Assembly: GCA_035646535.1 (NCBI GenBank)
Contig: DASRPD010000041.1
Span: forward strand, 1 to 5,109
Direction of reading: 5' to 3'
DNA from: DASRPD01 sp035646535
Lineage (GTDB): Bacteria; Actinomycetota; Acidimicrobiia; IMCC26256; JANYLB01
Length of the DNA stretch: 5,109 bases
Positions 1-4,725 of this stretch are shown here, one piece after another. Position 1 is the stretch's first letter, and each line of letters opens with the position of its first letter. A program made the translations under genes and the position numbers. The notes under the pieces were generated by a model that did not search any database, was not told the origin of the DNA, and saw only the letters and a list, made by a program, of their open reading frames with translations.

Positions 1-333
1 TACGGCGCCATGAAGGCCGCGCTCGCTCAGCTCACCCGCACGCTCGCGCTCGAGCTCGCGTCGAGTCGTATCCGGGTCAACGCGGTCGCGCCCGACGCGA
101 TCCCGACGAGTGGCGACGACGACCTCCAGGCGAGCATGCGCGTCGAGGGGTTGGCGTTCGAGCCGGCGGTGCTCCCACCACTCGGCTTCTTCGGCACGCC
201 CGACGACGCCGCCGCGGTCATCGAGTTCCTCGCGAGTGACGCGTCTCGGTTCGTCACGGGTACGACGCTGCACGTCGACGGCGGCAACTGGGCCGCGGGC
301 GGATGGCGCGGCCCGCAGGCGCACGACTCCTGA
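1..333 (+). CDS. Short-chain dehydrogenase/reductase (SDR), C-terminal part, 5' truncated by window edge
   Basis: This is the C-terminal 110 residues of a classical SDR, an NAD(P)-dependent alcohol/ketone oxidoreductase of the cytoplasm. The frame is open from base 1, and the first five residues, YGAMK, are the catalytic YxxxK motif. The Met at base 10 is therefore internal, not the start. Next come the usual helix (LTRTLALELA), the strand RIRVNAVAP, and the C-terminal block FVTGTTLHVDGGNW, which is the family's conserved 'TG..l.vDGG' end. The Rossmann nucleotide-binding half, about 150 residues, lies outside the window, so cofactor preference cannot be read. After the VNAVAP strand the sequence continues DAIPTSG, where most SDRs have PGxxxT. 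The TGA stop is 6 bases from the stop of the convergent P450 gene. Substrate is unknown; the neighbours suggest a lipid or steroid alcohol or ketone. Confidence 0.93.
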   Translation, partial: YGAMKAALAQLTRTLALELASSRIRVNAVAPDAIPTSGDDDLQASMRVEGLAFEPAVLPPLGFFGTPDDAAAVIEFLASDASRFVTGTTLHVDGGNWAAGGWRGPQAHDS

Positions 334-343
334 CGCGCGTCAG
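330..343. repeat. 14-base perfect palindrome spanning two convergent stop codons
   Basis: CTGACGCGCGTCAG reads identically on both strands. It contains the TGA stop of the SDR on + (331-333), the TGA stop of the P450 on - (342-340) and the CGCGCG between them. Two facing TGA codons already give six of the paired positions, so part of the symmetry is unavoidable. The CG-rich core and the outer C/G pair are extra. There is no loop and no following T-run, so it is not a standard intrinsic terminator. Confidence 0.55.
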
Positions 344-1527
344 ACGAAGTCGAACTCGAGGTGGGCGGACTTGAGGCCGTACACGAACGCGTTCGGCATG
401 CCCTCGGGGGTGGTGCCGGGCGCCATGCGGAATCCGGACACGCGCCGGATGAGCTCTTCGAGGAAGAGCCGGATCTCGAGCCGCGCCAGCGATGCGCCCA
501 GGCAGAAATGGGTACCGAAGCCGAACGCGAGGTGACGGTTCGGGAACCGGGTCAGGTCGAGGCGCTCGGGGTCGGTGAAGTGCGCAGGATCACGGTTGGC
601 GGCGCCGTAGATGAGCACGACCTGCTGACCGGCGCGGATCGTCTCGCCCCCGAGCTCGACGTCGGCGGTCGCGACGCGGCACATGTTGTGGACCGGCGAG
701 ACGAACCGGATCAGCTCTTCCGTCGCGATCTCGAGGTCCGCACCGGACTGGAGGAGCTCCCACTGGTCGGGGAAGCGGAGGAAGTTGAGCAGCGAACGGG
801 CGATCACGGTGCGAGTCGTCTCCGCGCCGCCGTCGAGCAACAGCAGTGAATCCGAGATGACCGCCTCGACCGGCATCGGGCATCCCTCCACCTCGGCCTG
901 GGTCCACAACGTCATGATGTCGCCGGCCGGACAGCCCTGACGCTCGGCGTGCAGATCCGCCGAGGCCTGGGCGAACTCCATCGCCGCGGTGATGCCGTCG
1001 TCGTTGAAGTACCGCGGCCCGCCACCCAGCGCGATCGTTCGCTCGGACCATTGCTGGAGCGACGGCCAATCCTCCGCGTCGAAGCCGAGGAGCTTGCCGA
1101 TCATCATCGCCGGGAGGGGCGCAGCCAGGTCGGCAACGATCTCGGCGCGCCCGCCCCTCGCTTCGACGCCGTCGAACAACCGGGCGACGGTCGCGCGGAT
1201 GTCCGCTTCCCAGTCGGAGACGGCGCGGGGGGTGAAGCTGCGGGAGACGATGTTTCGACGCCGGCGGTGCTGCGGGTCGTCCAGTCCGATGAGCGCGGCA
1301 TCGGCGGGGATGTTGGGCCGGTAGCCGCCCTTGGCCTGGTCGGAGCTGATGAACAGCTCCGAGTGCTTCTCGATGTACTCGACGTCGGCGAATCGGCTGA
1401 TGCCCCAGAGCTCGTTGATCGAGTCCCAGTACACCGGCTGGTTCTCGCGCATCCACGCGTAGGTGGAGTAGGGATCGGGCACGTAGAGATCACCGTCGAG
1501 CAGGTCGATGACGCGGGTGTCGTCCAC
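340..1527 (-). CDS. Cytochrome P450, CYP142/CYP125-like
   Basis: A complete bacterial class I P450 of 395 residues, the usual length for a soluble form, that should insert one oxygen atom from O2 using electrons from a separate ferredoxin and reductase; neither is in the window. Visible motifs are the C-helix H88xxxR92 in DDPQHRRRR, the I-helix oxygen-activation motif GGAETT (233-238), K-helix E271xxR274, and the heme loop FGFGTHFCLG with the thiolate ligand Cys342. NMCRVATAD (281-289) and HLAFGFGTHFCLG (332-344) match, from memory, Mycobacterium tuberculosis CYP142, a cholesterol/cholestenone C26(27)-hydroxylase, so a steroid or branched-lipid side chain is the best substrate guess. The start is GTG. 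No Shine-Dalgarno is visible, but a TACCAT box lies 7 bases upstream, suggesting a leaderless transcript. It is divergent from the zinc alcohol dehydrogenase, 65 bases away. Confidence 0.95.
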   Translation of the reverse strand: MDDTRVIDLLDGDLYVPDPYSTYAWMRENQPVYWDSINELWGISRFADVEYIEKHSELFISSDQAKGGYRPNIPADAALIGLDDPQHRRRRNIVSRSFTPRAVSDWEADIRATVARLFDGVEARGGRAEIVADLAAPLPAMMIGKLLGFDAEDWPSLQQWSERTIALGGGPRYFNDDGITAAMEFAQASADLHAERQGCPAGDIMTLWTQAEVEGCPMPVEAVISDSLLLLDGGAETTRTVIARSLLNFLRFPDQWELLQSGADLEIATEELIRFVSPVHNMCRVATADVELGGETIRAGQQVVLIYGAANRDPAHFTDPERLDLTRFPNRHLAFGFGTHFCLGASLARLEIRLFLEELIRRVSGFRMAPGTTPEGMPNAFVYGLKSAHLEFDFV

Positions 1528-1534
1528 GACCCGA

Positions 1535-1565
1535 ATGGTACGGCGCGCGGCCTACGATCCGTCCG
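1535..1565 (-). promoter_or_regulatory. Candidate leaderless promoter of the P450 gene
   Basis: On the - strand a -10-like TACCAT (1540-1535) fits the actinobacterial TANNNT rule and ends 7 bases before the GTG start at 1527, so transcription would begin at or next to the start codon. A weak -35 candidate, CGGACG (1565-1560), stands 19 bases upstream and shares only GAC with TTGACA. The absence of a ribosome-binding site in front of the GTG fits a leaderless message. This is read by eye; no start-site data are available. Confidence 0.45.
1553..1558 (+). promoter_or_regulatory. Candidate -10 box of the alcohol dehydrogenase gene
   Basis: TACGAT on + matches TANNNT and would start transcription near 1565, leaving a leader of about 28 bases before the ATG at 1593. 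I see no convincing -35 hexamer at 16-19 bases upstream, so the element is weak or activator-dependent. It lies inside the proposed P450 promoter, between that promoter's -35 and -10, so the two divergent transcripts would compete for the same DNA. Confidence 0.35.
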
Positions 1566-1583
1566 GACGAGGCGGCGACGAGG
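1560..1583. promoter_or_regulatory. Candidate operator: 10-base palindrome plus 11-base-spaced direct repeats
   Basis: CGTCCGGACG (1560-1569) is a perfect palindrome. Its left part forms the proposed P450 -35 on the - strand, and it covers the expected transcription start of the dehydrogenase on +. GACGAGG then occurs twice, at 1566-1572 and 1577-1583, 11 bases apart, about one helical turn; the second copy runs into the ribosome-binding site. A regulator bound here could affect both genes. A 10-base palindrome is short in GC-rich DNA and may be chance. Confidence 0.25.
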
Positions 1584-1585
1584 GG
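1580..1585 (+). promoter_or_regulatory. Ribosome-binding site of the alcohol dehydrogenase gene
   Basis: GAGGGG lies 7 bases before the ATG at 1593, a good match to the anti-Shine-Dalgarno sequence at normal spacing. It fixes the start codon and contrasts with the P450 gene on the other side of the same intergenic region, which has no such site. Confidence 0.6.
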
Positions 1586-1592
1586 ACGCGTC

Positions 1593-2690
1593 ATGCGTGC
1601 GGCGGTGCTGGAAGAGGTCGGCGTCCCGGTCGGGGTGGCCGACCTCGAGATCCGCAAGCCCAAACCCGGTGAGGTGCTCGTACGGGTGGTGGCGTGCGGG
1701 GTGTGCCACTCCGACCTGTCCATTGTCGATGGCTCGTTCCCGAGCCCGCTGCCCGTCGTGCTCGGTCACGAGGCGGCCGGGGTCGTGGAGGAGATCGGCG
1801 TTGACGTGACGTCAGTCGCCCCTGGTGACCAGGTGATCCTCACTCCACTCCCGCCGTGTGGCCGGTGCTACTTCTGCACCCGCAATCAGCCGACGCTCTG
1901 CGCAACCTACGGCGGCTCGCTGTTCACCTCCCTCATGGCGGACGGCACGAGCCCACTGTCACGAGACGGTGAGGTCGTGTACCGGGGTCTCGCCACCGCG
2001 GCGTGGGCGGAGCAGGCAATCATGCCTGAGGCGGGGGTCGTGAAGGTCGATCCCGACGTTGAGCTCGAGACCGCGTGTGTGATCGGCTGCGCGGTACAGA
2101 CCGGGGTCGGTGCGGTGTTGAACACGGCGAACGTCGAGGCGGGCGCAACCGTGCTCGTGTTCGGCGCCGGTGGCATCGGCATAGCGGTGATCCAGGGCGC
2201 GCGGATCGCCGGTGCCGCCCGTATCATCGTGAGCGACCCGGTGGCGGAGCGTCGCGAGGCGGCGTTGGCCTTCGGTGCGACCGACGTGATCGAGCCGGCA
2301 GACGTCATGGGCGCGGTACCTGAGCTCACCGACGGGATCGGCGTGGACTACGCGTTCGAGGCCGCCGGACAGGCGGCGCTCATCGAGCAGGGGATCATGG
2401 CGGTTCGCAGCGGTGGCACGATCGTGTGCGTCGGCGCGCCCGCGATCGACCAGGGCATCTCGATCCCCGGGGTCGTCGGCTTCACCGCCAGCGAGAAGCG
2501 GCTGATCGGCTGTTTGCTGGGCAGCGTGCACTCGCACCGTGACGTGCCTCGGCTGCTGGCGCTGTGGAAGGCCGGTCGGTTGGACCTCGAGAACATGATC
2601 ACCGCCCGACTCCCGCTCACCGGCACGCAGCAGGCGCTGGACTCGCTCGTCGCCCGCGAGGGCATCCGCACCGTCCTCATCCCGAGCTGA
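1593..2690 (+). CDS. Zinc-dependent alcohol dehydrogenase (medium-chain, MDR family)
   Basis: A complete 365-residue medium-chain dehydrogenase that interconverts an alcohol and its aldehyde or ketone with NAD(H). The catalytic zinc ligands are all present: Cys38 in GVCHSD, His59 in GHE and Cys166 in VIGC. Ser40 sits at the proton-relay position. The structural zinc site is complete, with Cys89, Cys92, Cys95 and Cys103. The Rossmann motif GAGGIG is at 191-196, and Asp215 ends the second strand (IIVSDP), which favours NAD over NADP. The start MRAAVL is typical of the family and has a good ribosome-binding site. It resembles mycobacterial AdhB/AdhD-type enzymes rather than a quinone reductase. 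Being divergent from the P450 gene, it may oxidise the alcohol that the P450 makes. Formaldehyde or mycothiol-adduct oxidation is an alternative that motifs alone do not exclude. Confidence 0.95.
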   Translation: MRAAVLEEVGVPVGVADLEIRKPKPGEVLVRVVACGVCHSDLSIVDGSFPSPLPVVLGHEAAGVVEEIGVDVTSVAPGDQVILTPLPPCGRCYFCTRNQPTLCATYGGSLFTSLMADGTSPLSRDGEVVYRGLATAAWAEQAIMPEAGVVKVDPDVELETACVIGCAVQTGVGAVLNTANVEAGATVLVFGAGGIGIAVIQGARIAGAARIIVSDPVAERREAALAFGATDVIEPADVMGAVPELTDGIGVDYAFEAAGQAALIEQGIMAVRSGGTIVCVGAPAIDQGISIPGVVGFTASEKRLIGCLLGSVHSHRDVPRLLALWKAGRLDLENMITARLPLTGTQQALDSLVAREGIRTVLIPS

Positions 2691-2699
2691 CGCGGGCGA

Positions 2700-3518
2700 C
2701 TACTCCGGCGGGACGAACTCGGAGAAGTCCGGGCCACGGCGGAGGTGATGGCCGCCGTCCACTCCGATCACCTCGCCGCTGATCCAACGGGCCTCGTCGC
2801 TGAGCAGGAACCGAACGAGCCGCGCGATGTCTTCGGGCTCGCCGACACCGGTCTCCGACGCCGGCGCCATGGGCGTGTTCTCGACGTAGCTCGCGTACAC
2901 GCTCGAATCCCGGGGGACGCCGTCCATCAGCTCGGTGGCGATGAAACCCGGCCGGATCGCGTTGGCGCGAAGCCCGCGGTCGCCGTACTCGTCGGCTGCG
3001 TTGCGGACGAGCTGCTCGATGCCCGCCTTGGACAGGGTGTAGGCGCCGAAGTATCGGTGCGTCTGACCGCCGGCGATGGACGACATGCCGACGAAGGATC
3101 CGCCACCCGCGGCGAGCAGGTGGGGAACCGAGTGCTTCAGGAAGAGGAACGTCCCGACCACGTTGAGGTGCAGCACCCGCACGAAGTCCTCGGTGGGCTG
3201 GAGGTGCAGGGGCACCAGCGCGCCCGCACCACCGGCGTTGGCGACCACACCGTCGAGTCGTCCGCCGGTGGCGACGGCATGGCCGACGACCCGCTCGACA
3301 TCGCCTTCATCGGTGACGTCGGCGACGACGTGGGTCACCGAGCCGCCGTGCGCCGCGCCGGCCGCGATCTGCTCGGCCGCGGCGACCAGGCGGGACTCGG
3401 TGCGCCCGCAGATCGTCACCTGAGCACCGCACGCCACGGCTTCGGCCGCGCACGCGGCACCGATGCCGGTGCCGCCACCGGTCACGATCACGGACCTTCC
3501 GGCCAGCAGGTCGGACAT
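2700..3518 (-). CDS. SDR family oxidoreductase (classical, FabG-like)
   Basis: A complete classical SDR of 272 residues, a cytoplasmic NAD(P)-dependent alcohol/ketone oxidoreductase. The dinucleotide motif is TGGGTGIG (13-20). Arg39 after the second strand (ICGR) suggests NADP(H). Asp67 (VADV) should contact the adenine, and NAG is at 94-96. The catalytic tetrad is complete: Asn119, Ser147, Tyr160 and Lys164, with Ser 13 residues before Tyr as usual. RPGFIATEL (189-197) is the normal PG-x-x-x-T loop, and the C-terminal block is ISGEVIGVDGG. A short tail after that, RRGPDFSEFVPPE, extends beyond the usual SDR end. The ATG start has a strong ribosome-binding site. It follows the phosphotransferase gene by 31 bases on the same strand, so the two are probably co-transcribed. 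It converges on the alcohol dehydrogenase with 9 bases between stops and no visible terminator. Substrate is unknown. Confidence 0.95.
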   Translation of the reverse strand: MSDLLAGRSVIVTGGGTGIGAACAAEAVACGAQVTICGRTESRLVAAAEQIAAGAAHGGSVTHVVADVTDEGDVERVVGHAVATGGRLDGVVANAGGAGALVPLHLQPTEDFVRVLHLNVVGTFLFLKHSVPHLLAAGGGSFVGMSSIAGGQTHRYFGAYTLSKAGIEQLVRNAADEYGDRGLRANAIRPGFIATELMDGVPRDSSVYASYVENTPMAPASETGVGEPEDIARLVRFLLSDEARWISGEVIGVDGGHHLRRGPDFSEFVPPE

Positions 3519-3522
3519 GGCG

Positions 3523-3530
3523 TTCCTTTC
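3523..3530 (-). promoter_or_regulatory. Ribosome-binding site of the SDR gene
   Basis: On the - strand GAAAGGAA lies 4 bases before the ATG at 3518, with the AGGA core 5 bases away. It is the strongest Shine-Dalgarno match in the window. It sits in the 31-base gap after the phosphotransferase stop, as expected for an internal cistron of an operon, and supports the chosen start. Confidence 0.7.
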
Positions 3531-3549
3531 GTCGGCCGGACGGAGGCCG

Positions 3550-4623
3550 TCAGGCGGGGATGAGGGCTTCGGAGCCGAGGTCGAGCGCGTGGAGGCCGTG
3601 GCGCTCGACCATCGCGACGAACATGTCGTCGCCGCGGTCGGTGCGACCGACGATCATCGACGCGATGATCGCCATGACGAGACCACCGAATGTGTAGCGG
3701 CGGTAGTCGGCCCAGCACCGGTCCCACTCCAACTCGACTCCGAGTGTGCGCATGCGCTCGTGGTAGGAGCGGACGAGGCGCTTCTCCTCGACGCGCCGGA
3801 CATCGGTCGGGAGGCTCGCTCCGAGCAGGTAGGCGACGTCGCCGAGCCCGGGGCCGAGCGCGACCGTCTGCCAATCGACGACGCAGACCCGTTCGCGACC
3901 GAACAGCAGGTTGTCGACCCGGAAGTCACCGTGCACGATCGTGAGCGGTGGTTCCTGCGCGCGGACGTAGCTCGCCACTCGAGGCACGAATCTTTCTGCG
4001 AGGGCGATGACCTCGGGAGCCAGGCGCGGTCCGTACCGCTCGACGAAACCCGGGAGCATGAGGCTCACAAGGACGGCGAGCTCGTCCGGATACGCGTCGG
4101 AATGGCGGGCCAGCCACGCGAGCTCGTCGAGGCTCGGGTCGCCCCACCGGGGTGCGTGCAGTAGCGCCAGCTCGTCGAGTGCGGCCTCGGCCTCGTCCGC
4201 CGAGCAGCCGGCGACCTGGTCGCCTTGCTCTGCCGGTGCGAGGTCTTCCAGGACGACGGCATAGCCGAGGGTCTTCTCGTCGTACGCGGCGTGGTAACAG
4301 CGCGGCGAACGCACAGGGAGCGCCTCGGCGAGGTCCGAGTAGAAGCCGACCTCGACCTCGTAGGTCTGGGTGGCGGCGGCCGCGGCGCGGCTCGTCTCGT
4401 CGGCCGCGGTCACCTTGGCGACCAGCGTCGGTGGGCCGCTCTCGGGAGGGTCCCAGGTCAGCGCCAGCCGAACGCTGTCGGCAACCTGGCCGGTCCCGAT
4501 GGGCGTTGCGGTCACCGCGGTGACGGTGCCCATGCCGTGACGGGCCAGCACCGCGGTGAGCCATCCGGCGTCGAGATCGTCGACGCCGGTGGGGATGGAG
4601 CGTGACGCCGCGGGTTCGGACAC
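3550..4623 (-). CDS. APH-fold phosphotransferase, ecdysteroid-kinase-like small-molecule kinase
   Basis: A complete 357-residue protein with the aminoglycoside-phosphotransferase/choline-kinase fold, expected to move phosphate from ATP to a hydroxyl of a small molecule. The N-lobe has the glycine loop GTGQ (43-46), the ATP-binding Lys70 (LVAK) and a helix-C Glu, probably Glu91 in EVGFY. The hinge region is VVLEDLAP (123-130). The catalytic loop is HGDFRVDN (231-238) with Asp233 and Asn238, and the DFG-equivalent metal ligand is Asp250 in VVDW. The stretch VVDWQTVALGPGLGDVAY fits the EcKinase/DUF1679-like branch and not classical antibiotic-resistance enzymes. It starts at GTG with no Shine-Dalgarno, 6 bases behind a TACCGT box, so it may be leaderless. 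It lies upstream of the SDR in a probable operon. A role in phosphorylating a hydroxylated lipid or acyl-CoA is inference; automated naming as an aminoglycoside kinase would be misleading. Confidence 0.9.
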   Translation of the reverse strand: MSEPAASRSIPTGVDDLDAGWLTAVLARHGMGTVTAVTATPIGTGQVADSVRLALTWDPPESGPPTLVAKVTAADETSRAAAAATQTYEVEVGFYSDLAEALPVRSPRCYHAAYDEKTLGYAVVLEDLAPAEQGDQVAGCSADEAEAALDELALLHAPRWGDPSLDELAWLARHSDAYPDELAVLVSLMLPGFVERYGPRLAPEVIALAERFVPRVASYVRAQEPPLTIVHGDFRVDNLLFGRERVCVVDWQTVALGPGLGDVAYLLGASLPTDVRRVEEKRLVRSYHERMRTLGVELEWDRCWADYRRYTFGGLVMAIIASMIVGRTDRGDDMFVAMVERHGLHALDLGSEALIPA

Positions 4624-4629
4624 GTCGAG

Positions 4630-4660
4630 ACGGTAGCCCCCGCGACGCGCGGATCGTCAG
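4630..4660 (-). promoter_or_regulatory. Candidate leaderless promoter of the phosphotransferase gene
   Basis: On the - strand TACCGT (4635-4630) matches TANNNT and ends 6 bases before the GTG start at 4623. CTGACG (4660-4655) is a -35 candidate with four of six matches to TTGACA and a 19-base spacer. No ribosome-binding site precedes the GTG. The arrangement is nearly the same as in front of the P450 gene: a -35-like xxGACG, a 19-base spacer, TACC(A/G)T, 6-7 bases, then GTG. Confidence 0.45.
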
Positions 4661-4670
4661 GTCATGACCT
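4659..4670. promoter_or_regulatory. Candidate operator: perfect 12-base palindrome
   Basis: AGGTCATGACCT is a perfect inverted repeat in the 102-base gap between the AhpD-like gene and the phosphotransferase gene. It overlaps the upstream end of the proposed -35 (4660-4655), a normal position for a dimeric repressor or activator such as TetR, GntR or MarR types. It does not match the mycobacterial KstR or KstR2 sites as I remember them. The regulator is not in the window. Confidence 0.4.
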
Positions 4671-4725
4671 CGCCCGGTCAACGGTCGCCGGTCGGTCGAC
4701 GAGTGGGCCGGATCGACCGCATTGG

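Larger units (their letters stand above)
4624..4725. other. Intergenic region between the AhpD-like gene and the phosphotransferase gene
   Basis: The longest gene-free stretch in the window, 102 bases. It holds the candidate phosphotransferase promoter and the 12-base palindrome. The rest has a run of GGTC-type repeats (4676-4697) and a weak 6-base inverted repeat, CGGTCG at 4693-4698 with CGACCG at 4714-4719. The 15-base loop and lack of a T-run argue against an intrinsic terminator for the upstream gene. Confidence 0.6.

Noticed and set aside
949..1809. Long open frame on + (286 codons) across the P450 gene and into the alcohol dehydrogenase gene.
   Set aside because: It is antisense to the P450 over most of its length and out of frame with the dehydrogenase. 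It shows no domain motif and has the Arg/Gly/Val-rich composition of a GC-rich shadow frame.
2672..2715. CGTCC/GGACG inverted repeat across the convergent ends of the dehydrogenase and SDR genes as a terminator.
   Set aside because: The arms are 5 bases with a 34-base loop and no T-run, so no stable terminator hairpin is supported.
2745..3563. Open frame on + of the same length (272 codons) as the SDR it opposes.
   Set aside because: It is a shadow of the SDR coding strand with no recognisable motif. The SDR has a full catalytic tetrad and a ribosome-binding site; the equal length is coincidence.
3550..4623. Reading the phosphotransferase as an aminoglycoside resistance gene.
   Set aside because: The catalytic loop is shared by the whole APH fold. 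The region after VVDW fits the EcKinase/DUF1679-like branch, and the context is lipid-type oxidoreductases with no resistance or mobile genes.
4659..4670. AGGTCATGACCT equals the idealised palindromic thyroid hormone response element of animals.
   Set aside because: Nuclear receptors do not occur in bacteria, so the match is coincidental. The site is kept only as a bacterial operator candidate.
4693..4719. Inverted repeat CGGTCG/CGACCG as a terminator of the AhpD-like gene.
   Set aside because: The stem is 6 bases with a 15-base loop and no T-run follows on either strand; repeats of this size are common in this GC-rich DNA.
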